NCBI GenBank assembly: GCA_020634895.1
Contig: JACKAV010000005.1
Location: forward strand, 1 to 64,000
DNA from: Anaerolineales bacterium
GTDB lineage: Bacteria; Chloroflexota; Anaerolineae; Anaerolineales; Villigracilaceae
Reading direction: 5' to 3'
Length of the DNA: 64,000 nucleotides
The notes beneath the pieces were generated by a model. The model was not told the DNA's origin. It saw nothing but the letters and a program-made list of their open reading frames with translations, and ran no database searches. The stretch's first letter is position 1, and every line of letters begins with the position of its first letter. The translations under genes were made by a program, and so were the position numbers. Positions 1 to 7,007 of this stretch are shown in pieces.

Positions 1-89
1 CATAGAGAGGGGATTTTTGATTATGGCGTCTATCAGGGTGAGCCAAGTGGATATGCTATTCACGACATTTATCAAGGTAAAGTGTTTGA
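1..89. repeat. Partial copy of the window's 'atcagggtgag' repeat module
   Basis: The stretch begins with a gagagggg arm and continues into the motif cgtctatcagggtgag, the same order seen near 500, 1490, 1735 and 1945. In one frame it reads as a coding-like peptide with the words DYGVYQGE and HDIYQGK, and degenerate versions of these words occur in the other copies. It is probably the right-hand end of an element cut by the window edge. No gene is seen in it. Confidence 0.5.
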
Positions 90-368
90 TTATGCCAACT
101 GCACTGACAATTTCTTCCTCAAAGCGGATGCGGCACGTTCCAGCGTTATCAATGTAATAGAAGCATTTTCCGGGTCAAGCAGACGCTCCAATGCAGCCCG
201 ACTGGTCTTCATGCGGTTTGCCATCTCCGTCTTGCTAAGTTTCTTCTTTTTCATTTCTTCGGCGATCTGATAGGCAATGACGCGCTTAATGGCAATAATA
301 TTTGCTAAATCAACATGCTCCTCTTTCAAAAAATCGTCGAAGTCGCTTCCGAAATGTTTTCTATTCAT
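90..368 (-). CDS. Xre-family helix-turn-helix regulator, antitoxin-like, orphan
   Basis: This 92-residue protein should be a small DNA-binding repressor. The C-terminal half has the pattern of a lambda-repressor-type HTH (LSKTEMANRMKTS, then a recognition-helix stretch ending in LERLLD and ALRKKL). The N-terminal half, with DFDDFLKEE, resembles the extension of antitoxins paired with HigB/RelE-like toxins. No toxin ORF lies beside it: upstream on its strand is a repeat element and then vapC. It may therefore be an orphan antitoxin whose partner was lost, or a stand-alone regulator. The ATG at 368 is the only good start. The HTH assignment is fairly sure; the antitoxin role is inference. Confidence 0.7.
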   Translation of the reverse strand: MNRKHFGSDFDDFLKEEHVDLANIIAIKRVIAYQIAEEMKKKKLSKTEMANRMKTSRAALERLLDPENASITLITLERAASALRKKLSVQLA

Positions 369-377
369 GGCGCTATT

Positions 378-586
378 TTACCTCTCCCCCGCCTCCCCTG
401 AAGGGGAGGAGCTTTTACTCCATCATTCCAAGCATATACTTGGAATCTCTGCCCTCATCCACAGAACAGCAACAAAAAAATTCCCTCTCCCGTGGGAGAG
501 GGGCAAACGGACTTGTTCGATTATTACGTCTATCAGGGTGAGGTCAAACGGACAGACTTGATCATTACACCAATCAGGGTGAGGTT
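378..586. repeat. Composite palindromic repeat module with 42-bp tandem tail
   Basis: The module runs: terminal arm cctctccccc, hairpin 1 (cctcccctgaaggggagg), a spacer with the small palindrome ccaagcatatacttgg, an aacagcaacaaaaaaa linker, hairpin 2 (ccctctcccgtgggagaggg), and a tail ending atcagggtgaggt. The tail is tandemly duplicated: 503-544 and about 545-586 are two 42-bp copies starting caaacggac. A second near-complete copy is at 1801-1968. The end of this copy overlaps the 3' end of vapC. Confidence 0.75.
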
Positions 587-1038
587 TCCTCTACAAAATC
601 ATCCATCACAAGTACATCGATCAATTCTTGCAATCTGGACAATCTTCTATCATTCGTCAGAAATGCTTTCGCCCCATAAGTGAGACTTGCCGCCACCTGC
701 AACGCATCCGGCGGAGCGACGTTGTATTTTGCACGCAGTTGAGCCGCTGCCCGTGCCACATCTCTGTCAACATCCACAACGGACAAATTGGGGAAATGAA
801 CCAAAACCGCTTCATATTCACGCGCGATGGCTTCGTGACCTATCTGCCACGGGCGGACGGTAATCTCCATCAAGGTTATTGTGGAAGTTATACCTTCCCA
901 CTTGCCATTTTCAATTCCGTTGATCGTGATCCTTGCCAGTGGACCATATTTCGGGTTGTTTTCAAGAAAGTAGATAAAAACTGAAGTATCCAGCCCAATG
1001 ACTTTTGCCTTGCTTAACCGTTTGCTGAGTTCGTCCAT
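574..1038 (-). CDS. vapC: VapC-type PIN-domain ribonuclease toxin
   Basis: This 154-residue PIN-domain protein is the predicted toxin of a type II toxin-antitoxin pair; characterised VapC proteins cut specific RNAs in a metal-dependent way. The acidic PIN residues are in place: an Asp in GLDTSVFIYF near residue 17, a Glu in LMEITV, an Asp in APPDALQVAA and an Asp in LTNDRRL near the C-terminus. Its start overlaps the end of the upstream antitoxin gene by 25 bases, as expected for coupled expression. The 3' end runs into a repeat module: the last codons overlap the gtgaggt tail, so the repeat may have replaced the original C-terminal residues. The active site looks intact. Confidence 0.88.
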   Translation of the reverse strand: MDELSKRLSKAKVIGLDTSVFIYFLENNPKYGPLARITINGIENGKWEGITSTITLMEITVRPWQIGHEAIAREYEAVLVHFPNLSVVDVDRDVARAAAQLRAKYNVAPPDALQVAASLTYGAKAFLTNDRRLSRLQELIDVLVMDDFVEETSP

Positions 1039-1271
1039 GCGTCGCGCTCCCCATTGATATATTTTTCAATATCCACACCTTCCCAAATTTCGCTGTGAAG
1101 TCCTTGCAGGTAATCGGTATATCGTTTCGGCTGCGGAATCAAAACTATCACCCCGTCTTGGACGTCCACCAACAAGCGATCTCCTTTTTGGATATTCAAT
1201 TTTTTGCGCGCGATCTGCGGAACAGCAATTTGATATTTTGCGCTGACTTTGACAGAAGTTGTGGTAGTCAT
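1014..1271 (-). CDS. vapB: VapB-type antitoxin with SpoVT/AbrB DNA-binding domain
   Basis: This 85-residue protein is the first gene of the toxin-antitoxin operon. Residues about 6-50 form an AbrB-type swapped-hairpin domain (AKYQIAVPQIARKKL, then GDRLLVDV and GVIVLIP), which would bind the operon's own promoter. The C-terminal tail (YTDYLQGLHSEIWEG and following) is the expected toxin-neutralising segment. Translation starts at ATG 1271, with the ribosome-binding sequence aaggag just upstream on the minus strand. The gene overlaps vapC by 25 bases. Autoregulation by the VapBC complex is typical of the family but was not shown here. Confidence 0.85.
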   Translation of the reverse strand: MTTTTSVKVSAKYQIAVPQIARKKLNIQKGDRLLVDVQDGVIVLIPQPKRYTDYLQGLHSEIWEGVDIEKYINGERDAWTNSANG

Positions 1272-1420
1272 ATTTTCTCCTTGCTAAGCAAAAACTATAT
1301 TCTACTTAGCATTTTACCATACCCCCACCCGTCCTCCCCCAAATACGACATTGAAGCGCTTTCTGGATTCATGCAAAGTATAAATTGTCGGATTTGGGGG
1401 AGGTGCCGCAGGCGGAGGGG

Positions 1421-1525
1421 GTGAACAGAAACAAAAAAATGCCCTCTCCTTCAGGACGCGTGCCCGAAGGGTAGAGGGGCAAACGGATTAACTTGATTAT
1501 TACGTCTATCAGGGTGAGATTTCTC
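1421..1525. repeat. Truncated repeat module (hairpin 2 plus tail)
   Basis: This copy starts with the gaacagaaacaaaaaaa linker, then a hairpin-2 variant whose loop is expanded (ccctctccttcaggacg ... gggtagagggg), then caaacggatt and a tail ending tatcagggtgaga. The first half of the module (hairpin 1 and the ccaagcatatacttgg spacer) is missing. Confidence 0.65.
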
Positions 1526-1540
1526 CTTCGTATTTGCCCA

Positions 1541-1666
1541 GCGCAAACTAAATTTTGCCCGGCGCAAATTACAGTTTGCGCAGACCAAACCAATTTTTGA
1601 CCAGACCAAATTCAATTTTGCTATGACCAAACTGATTTTTCAACAGACCAAATCTATGCAACGGGC
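1541..1666. repeat. 21-bp tandem array, six degenerate units
   Basis: Six consecutive 21-base units begin at 1541, 1562, 1583, 1604, 1625 and 1646. The first two start gcgcaaa, and the last four start gaccaaa; all but the last, most divergent unit have a central ttt(t) run. The period is a multiple of three, so in one minus-strand frame the array reads as heptapeptide repeats (for example VWSAQTV, ICAGQNL). No complete gene contains it. It could be the remnant of a repeat protein, or slippage-expanded repeat-element sequence. Confidence 0.75.
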
Positions 1667-1669
1667 GGA

Positions 1670-1757
1670 GGGAGGCGAACAGTAACAAAAAAATACCCTC
1701 TCCTTTAGGAGAGGGGCAAACGGATTAACTTGATCATTACGCCCATCAGGGAGAGGT
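1670..1757. repeat. Truncated repeat module (linker, hairpin 2, tail)
   Basis: The copy contains gaacagtaacaaaaaaa, the hairpin ccctctcctttaggagaggg, the caaacggatt word and the tail cccatcagggagaggtcc. It lies 45 bases before the more complete copy that starts at 1801, giving two tail ends within 210 bases. Confidence 0.65.
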
Positions 1758-1800
1758 CCAGCGGATATGCCGATCACGGCGCTTATCAGAATTCAAAACC

Positions 1801-1968
1801 AACCTCTCCCCCGCCTCCCCTAGAGGGGAGGAGCCTTTACACAATCAGCCCAAGCATATACTTGGAACCTCAGCGCCCATCCACAGAACAGCAAACAAAA
1901 AAATACCCTCTCCTTTAGGAGAGGGCTGAGCGGACATGCCAATTATTACGCCAATCAGGGAGAGGTCC
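1801..1968. repeat. Near-complete palindromic module bounded by 9-bp inverted ends
   Basis: It is closed by perfect 9-bp inverted ends: ACCTCTCCC at 1802-1810 and GGGAGAGGT at 1958-1966. Inside are hairpin 1 (cctcccctagaggggagg), the ccaagcatatacttgg palindrome, the aacagcaaacaaaaaaa linker, hairpin 2 (ccctctcctttaggagaggg) and the tail. The order matches the copy at 378-543. The hairpin pair resembles that in the 79-bp repeats flanking the DUF559 cassette in metH. Confidence 0.75.
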
Positions 1969-2070
1969 AGCGGACTTGTTAGGCTACAGCCTTACGCAGG
2001 GAGAAGACTTGCACACTAGCCATTATTAATATATTCAACATAATTTTTAGATATCTTGCTTTGGCAACCA

Positions 2071-3498
2071 CTATTTTCTTCGGCGTCTTTTTCTGGAATT
2101 CCTAATTGGAAACTCATATTCCTTTGCCCGAAATTCATTCACCTCTTTTAGGAGATCATGTTCATTACTAAAATATTCAGCGTTCTTTTGGTCCTCGTCA
2201 GTCCAGTTTCTTCCATCGTAATATATCAAGTCCTCCGATCTAAATTGTATCTTATTACCAGACTCTGTCGCGAAACCAACGATGTCCATAGCATCCTTAA
2301 ATTTCAATCTTGTGACCAAGCAATAACTATAAAGAACGTCAAGTCGGAGTTTTCTATATTCTTCTGTACCTAAATCTTCATAACGAGGGAAAAGCATAAA
2401 AACATAATATGGATCACCTTCTTCTATTGGACCAACTACTCTTAAGGCAAATTCCTTTTCGGGAGTCTTATCAAGCAGCCCTAACAATGCCTTTGATAGC
2501 AGTCTTCTTTTTGTACGAGATTCTCTTGCCAAAAATCTGATTGTTTTCTCTTGAAACTCGATATCTGATGGATTCTTATAATATTGATTTCCGCTCAATA
2601 TACTTCTATTGAACTTTTCTATTAAAGCGTCCCACGAAAAGCTAATTTTATCTGCATCTTGTTGGGATCTATATTGAGGACTTTGAATAAAATCCTCCCA
2701 TAACCCTTCTAAACTGATTAAGCTTAAGTTTTCACTTGGCAATACAAAGTCATGTTTTCCGTCTTTACCTAATTTTCGAAAAAAATAAGCTAGCAAATCC
2801 TCTTCGCCGCTGGCAACAACTTCAAATCTATTATTCGCAAAAAATCTCTCTTTCTTCGATAGGTAATCAACAAAATCAGTTACGGTGTCCAACTTATTTA
2901 ATATAATATCAAGTGTTGTATCATCAAAAATATGAACAAATCCTTTTTTAGGATCAACTTGTCCTACAACAAATGGGTTGGGGTTTTCCTGAAAATGCGC
3001 ATCTCCAACCAGCCTATTACTCAATAATAGGCTACCAGACCCCCCTTGAAAAAAATTTTTACATTCATTTGCTATACCATGAGCAATAACAACTCGATGG
3101 AATATCGTATTAGAAACATTAGGCAAAGTAACAGGAAGTCTCTGTGTGCATTTTCGATCTAGAAACAATCTATTTGGGTATAACTTAATCCATCTTTCTG
3201 CGCCATAAATTTGCTTGGCAGAATCTTTTATTGCATGACGATACCATCTGCTCCAATCAATTTGAATGTTTCCACTTTTTGGAAATTCGATATATTTATC
3301 TGAAAAGATTACGACATGGTTTTCAAAAACAACAAGGAGATCGCATAACTCTTTACCATCTCCTTTTCCACCATGCTTTTGATCTCTAAAAATCCCCGAG
3401 TAACTCCACAACGACAAGAACGCACGGTCGCAGAGTCGCTTTAGATATTTTTCAGATGGTGTGACGCCGTCAGGACGTTCAATTTTCATAATTATCAA
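2071..3498 (-). CDS. Unknown protein with a possible PD-(D/E)XK-like segment, A+T-rich
   Basis: I do not recognise a named family for this 475-residue protein. Near the N-terminus, residues 49-68 read KELCDLLVV, then a short turn, then VVIFSDK. This is a hydrophobic strand with Asp53, a second strand and a charged SDK end, which resembles the core of PD-(D/E)XK nucleases. It is not a textbook match, because the usual acidic residue two before the Lys is Ser. The rest has no membrane segment or signal peptide, and the C-terminus is very basic (SRKRRRRK). Base composition is clearly A+T-richer than the flanking metabolic genes. With the toxin-antitoxin pair and repeats beside it, horizontal acquisition and a defence or nuclease role are reasonable guesses only. 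The start could be Met1 or Met4. Confidence 0.55.
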   Translation of the reverse strand: MIIMKIERPDGVTPSEKYLKRLCDRAFLSLWSYSGIFRDQKHGGKGDGKELCDLLVVFENHVVIFSDKYIEFPKSGNIQIDWSRWYRHAIKDSAKQIYGAERWIKLYPNRLFLDRKCTQRLPVTLPNVSNTIFHRVVIAHGIANECKNFFQGGSGSLLLSNRLVGDAHFQENPNPFVVGQVDPKKGFVHIFDDTTLDIILNKLDTVTDFVDYLSKKERFFANNRFEVVASGEEDLLAYFFRKLGKDGKHDFVLPSENLSLISLEGLWEDFIQSPQYRSQQDADKISFSWDALIEKFNRSILSGNQYYKNPSDIEFQEKTIRFLARESRTKRRLLSKALLGLLDKTPEKEFALRVVGPIEEGDPYYVFMLFPRYEDLGTEEYRKLRLDVLYSYCLVTRLKFKDAMDIVGFATESGNKIQFRSEDLIYYDGRNWTDEDQKNAEYFSNEHDLLKEVNEFRAKEYEFPIRNSRKRRRRK

Positions 3499-3501
3499 TT
3501 A

Positions 3502-3534
3502 TAAAACTAGGACGGCGCCCCACCTCCGCCGTCC
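3502..3534 (-). terminator. Terminator of the SHMT-GcvT gene
   Basis: Read on the minus strand, the stem GGACGGCG/CGCCGTCC with a 9-base loop is followed by tagttttat. It lies 25 bases past the stop codon of the fused gene, just before the unknown A+T-rich gene. Confidence 0.65.
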
Positions 3535-3558
3535 CATTCACCATTCCCTATTCACTTA

Positions 3559-6500
3559 TTACAACTTCGCGAACCTACTTACCACCTTCGCCAGCCCGGC
3601 GGGACGTTCCATATTCCCGCCCTGATGGATGCCGATGACCGTGTCCTGTTTGGCATATGCCAAGTCCACGAAGGCTTGACCGGTGATGAAGCGCGCGCTG
3701 TCAATGGCGCAGGAGGTCACGAAGCCGATCTGCTGACCTTCCGCGTTGACGACCGGGTCGCCGTTGTGCGCCATGCGGGTCCGCTGCTCATCGAAGGTAA
3801 AGCGGATAACCACGCCCTTGCGTTCCTTCTCACGCGCCACGAAGGCATCACGACCGATGAACCACGGCTTGTAGGTCTTCACATAGGAACCAAATCCGCC
3901 TTCAGCAACGCCCAAGTCACGCGTTGGTAATGTAGGGGCAAGGTCCCCTCGCCCAAGCGCATTCGCAATAGACCCAAGTCCCATTTCGTGACCATACAAG
4001 GGTAAACCGGCTTCCGTCCGCAAAGAGTCTCTTGCGCCCAAGCCGATGGGCTTCACGCCGAACTGCTCACCAGACTTCAAGACCGCAGTCCAAAAGTCCG
4101 CGGCGCGCTCGGGGTGGACGAACAACTCGAACGCCATCTTCTCGCCGGTGTAACCTGTGCGCGAAACGATCAAGTCAAAGCCGCCTACAACAGCATCGCA
4201 TAATTCCGTCCGCTTCAACTTCATAATGCGCGCGCGAGTCGCATCGTCCACGCCCATCGCCAGCAGTGTGTCGCGCGATTTCGGTCCCTGCAAAGCGATA
4301 TCCACGCGCATGGCATCACCGGATTTCGGCTCGCGCAAATTGCGGATGTTGGCGTTATAGCCGTATGCCCGCGCGAAGGGGCGGGCGTTGTCAATTTTCA
4401 CTTTGCCGTCGCGCACACTTTCAAGCCAGGTGCGGTCTTTGTCATCGTTCGAGGCATTCACCACCACAAGGAAGTTATCAAAGCCGCGGCGATAGACGAG
4501 CGTATCGTCGATCACATCCGCATCGGGCGTGAGGAAGTGGGTGTACAAACTCTCACCCGGCATCAAACCTCCGCAGTCATTGCCGCAGACCGTGCCGAGG
4601 AAAGAGGCGGCATCCGCGCCGCGCACGTCATACACACCCATATGGCTCACGTCGAAGAGTCCCGCCGCCTGCCGCGTCGCAAGATGTTCCTCAAAGATGG
4701 ATGTATAAACCACGGGCATTTCCCAGCCTGCAAAGGGGACCATCCTGCCGCCGAGGTCTCTATGGGTTTGGTTCAACGCTGTTTTCTTTATCTCCCCTTC
4801 GACCTCATTCCACTCGAAGGGCGGCAGCGCCTCACCCTTGCCCTCGGGGCTGATCCCGATGAAGTAGGGTTTATCTGCGCCTTTGCCGTGAGCGGATGCA
4901 ATCGCCTGCGCCCCAACGCGGATGTCTTTCTTCTTCACATCCGCCACCACGAACGGACCCGGCATGCGCCGTGTGCTGAAATCTTTCGTGCCGTCCAAAT
5001 TGAACGACATGTATCCATCGGAAAGGTCGCGCAGCCATGTACCGACAACGCCGGTCTTGGCGGACGGCACTTCGAGTTGATATGTATCGGCATTGACGCA
5101 GGTCAGTGTGCCTTTGACTTTTCCCTTCGGTGTGGAAATTGTCGTGGCAACAGATTTGCCCTTCTTCAATGCGGACATATCACAGGCAGTCGCGTAATCC
5201 AATACCTGACGGATGCGCACACCGCTCAGTTGGAAGACACTGTTCTTGCTTGTATCGTCGATGTAATAGAAATGCGGATATTTGGTCTTGCCGGGTTTGA
5301 AGTCGATGCCCGCGCTTTCCGCCAGTTTGCGGATCTTCACCTTCGCATCATTCAAGACTTTGAAGTCGAGTTTCGCGCGGCGCTGTTTGCCCTTACGGAC
5401 AGTATCCACAGAATGCGGCGCGCACGCCAATAACACGTCGGCGATGATGTCTGCGAGTTGGCGAGCCTGCTTCTCGGTGAATCCACGCTGGGTGATCCAC
5501 GGCGTTCCCATGCGGATGCCCGAAGGCTTCGCCGCGCTTTTGTCGCCGGGGATGGTGTTGCGGTTGACGACCACGCCAACAATATCCAGAATGCGTGCCG
5601 CCTGATCACCGCTGAGTGTGGTGCCGTCTTCGCCCACGATAGAGGAGCAATCGACGTTCAACATGTGACAATCCGTGCCGCCGAACGGGACGCGCAGTCC
5701 GCGCTTGGTGAATTGATCCACCATGGCAGCGGCGTTCTTGATGGTCTGCGCCTGCAATTTCTTGAACTGCTTGGTGCGCGCAAGTTTGAAGGTCAGCGAA
5801 AGACCTGCGAACACGTTGACGTGCGGTCCGCCCTGCTCGCCGGGGAAGACGGCTTTGTCGATCTTCTTGGCGATGTCGGCTTTGGTGGTCATCAACACCG
5901 CACCGCGCGGACCGTCGAGCGACTTGTGAGTCGTAGACATGACCACGTCCGCGATGCCGATAGGCGACTTCACCACTCCCGCCGCAACGAGACCGCCGAT
6001 ATGCGAAATGTCCGCGAGGAAGTACGCGCCGACCTCGTCTGCAATCTCGCGGAACTTCTTCCAATCGGGAACCCATGAATAGGATGAGTACCCGGCAATG
6101 ATCAATTTCGGTTTGGCTTCGAGTGCCAGTTGACGAATGGCGCCGTAATCGAGGCGCTCGTTCAGGTCCACCGAATAATGCACGGCATTGAACCATTTTC
6201 CGCTGCGGTTGACGGGCGAACCGTGCGAGAGATGACCGCCATGTAAAAGGTCGAGCCCCATGACGGTATCGCCGATGCTTAACAAGGCTTGATAGACCGC
6301 GTTGTTGGCAGGTCCGCCTGAAAGCGCCTGCACGTTGACGTAGATCTGGTCGGCGGTGAAGCTGTTGGCAGCAAAGGCTTCGGCGGCGCGGCGGCGAGCC
6401 AGCGCTTCGACCACGTCCGCGTATTCGACGCCTTTGTAGTAGCGCGGGTCACCGTTGCGGCGGTAATGCGCAAGCCGCGCCGGGTAGTCGAGGAGTTCTT

Positions 6501-6714
6501 CCTCGTCCATCCAACGCGACTCTTCATCGGGATAGCCTTCCGCGTAAATATTCTGAAAAGCGGATGCCAGCGCTTCACGCACCGCCATCGGCGCAGTCGA
6601 TTCACTCGGGATCAGGATCAGCTTGCGGTATTGACGCTCCGCTTCGAGCTGGGTCAGATCGTAAACGTCCTTGTCCAGTTTTTCGAGCGAACCACGAAAT
6701 AGATAATCGGGCAT
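3559..6714 (-). CDS. glyA-gcvT: Fused serine hydroxymethyltransferase / glycine-cleavage T-protein
   Basis: A single 1051-residue chain joins two folate enzymes. Residues about 1-440 are SHMT (PLP-dependent serine + THF to glycine + methylene-THF): the PLP-lysine motif TTHKSLDGPRG is near residue 265, with ADISHIGGLVAAG before it. The common family motif has TLRGPRG, so the Asp is a variation. Residues about 645-1051 are GcvT (aminomethyltransferase): GRMVPFAGWEMPV, LFDVSHMG, SRTGYTGE and LGARDSLRTEAGLPLYGHEM. Residues about 450-640 form a linker domain I cannot assign, rich in Lys and beta-type sequence. The start at 6714 (MPDYLF) was chosen over 6750 because aggag lies six bases upstream. 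Both enzymes act on methylene-THF and glycine, so fusion could channel the C1 unit (inference). A small palindrome is embedded in the GcvT part (3931-3954). Confidence 0.93.
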   Translation of the reverse strand: MPDYLFRGSLEKLDKDVYDLTQLEAERQYRKLILIPSESTAPMAVREALASAFQNIYAEGYPDEESRWMDEEELLDYPARLAHYRRNGDPRYYKGVEYADVVEALARRRAAEAFAANSFTADQIYVNVQALSGGPANNAVYQALLSIGDTVMGLDLLHGGHLSHGSPVNRSGKWFNAVHYSVDLNERLDYGAIRQLALEAKPKLIIAGYSSYSWVPDWKKFREIADEVGAYFLADISHIGGLVAAGVVKSPIGIADVVMSTTHKSLDGPRGAVLMTTKADIAKKIDKAVFPGEQGGPHVNVFAGLSLTFKLARTKQFKKLQAQTIKNAAAMVDQFTKRGLRVPFGGTDCHMLNVDCSSIVGEDGTTLSGDQAARILDIVGVVVNRNTIPGDKSAAKPSGIRMGTPWITQRGFTEKQARQLADIIADVLLACAPHSVDTVRKGKQRRAKLDFKVLNDAKVKIRKLAESAGIDFKPGKTKYPHFYYIDDTSKNSVFQLSGVRIRQVLDYATACDMSALKKGKSVATTISTPKGKVKGTLTCVNADTYQLEVPSAKTGVVGTWLRDLSDGYMSFNLDGTKDFSTRRMPGPFVVADVKKKDIRVGAQAIASAHGKGADKPYFIGISPEGKGEALPPFEWNEVEGEIKKTALNQTHRDLGGRMVPFAGWEMPVVYTSIFEEHLATRQAAGLFDVSHMGVYDVRGADAASFLGTVCGNDCGGLMPGESLYTHFLTPDADVIDDTLVYRRGFDNFLVVVNASNDDKDRTWLESVRDGKVKIDNARPFARAYGYNANIRNLREPKSGDAMRVDIALQGPKSRDTLLAMGVDDATRARIMKLKRTELCDAVVGGFDLIVSRTGYTGEKMAFELFVHPERAADFWTAVLKSGEQFGVKPIGLGARDSLRTEAGLPLYGHEMGLGSIANALGRGDLAPTLPTRDLGVAEGGFGSYVKTYKPWFIGRDAFVAREKERKGVVIRFTFDEQRTRMAHNGDPVVNAEGQQIGFVTSCAIDSARFITGQAFVDLAYAKQDTVIGIHQGGNMERPAGLAKVVSRFAKL
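3931..3954. repeat. Palindromic repeat embedded in the gcvT coding region
   Basis: The sequence gtaggggcaaggtcccc followed by tcgccc is a short palindrome of the same 'gtaggggc...' type as 38451-38476 (inside metH) and 8582-8609 (intergenic). In the protein it gives RGDLAPTLPT between the conserved YGHEM segment and the GFGSYVK segment, where T-proteins normally have a short connection. It is in frame and adds roughly 10-17 residues. Confidence 0.6.
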
Positions 6715-7007
6715 TGTAGTCTCCTCTTGGGGAAAAGTGATCGGGGTCAAAGAACCTTGGGAACCGTACCAGCTTCAATTAAGAATGAAGCGGTAATTTG
6801 TCAGACAGTTGAATTGTAGAACGGTCAAAGGGGAAGGTCAAGTGAAAAAAGACATATTCACGCCGCATTCACTCTGCCTTAAGTTTTCGCTGCTTAATTA
6901 CAGTTTTATTAGCCCATTATGGTACGAATGGACGGTTCCCAGGCTGGGCAACGAACATATAATGTATCGTGCAAGTTAAATTTGTTTTCAGAAAAGCAGA
7001 CCCACTC

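Larger units (their letters stand above)
1272..2070. other. 800-bp gene-free stretch made almost entirely of repeats
   Basis: No convincing gene lies between vapB and the unknown gene ending at 2071. The stretch holds the repeat copies at 1421-1525, 1670-1757 and 1801-1968 and a 21-bp tandem array at 1541-1666, each listed separately. The short ORFs here are repeat translations and show no protein-family features. A direct-repeat-rich stretch beside a toxin-antitoxin locus is a likely place for recombination. Confidence 0.7.

Noticed and set aside
492..683. Small plus-strand protein containing DYYVYQGE
   Set aside because: It is the translation of the 42-bp tandem repeat tail and overlaps vapC antisense; there is no evidence for a real gene.
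1095..1424. Plus-strand ORF across vapB
   Set aside because: Antisense to an AbrB-family antitoxin with a good ribosome-binding site.
378..1968. CRISPR array
   Set aside because: Repeats are long, irregularly spaced, degenerate and themselves palindromic; there are no uniform spacers and no cas genes.
4537..5433. Plus-strand ORF of 298 codons inside the SHMT-GcvT gene
   Set aside because: It is antisense to a clear enzyme and has no family motif; it reflects codon bias of the opposite strand.
6715..7007. Glycine riboswitch upstream of SHMT-GcvT
   Set aside because: I looked for tandem glycine aptamer core words in the 293-base gap and saw none; only the ribosome-binding site is clear.
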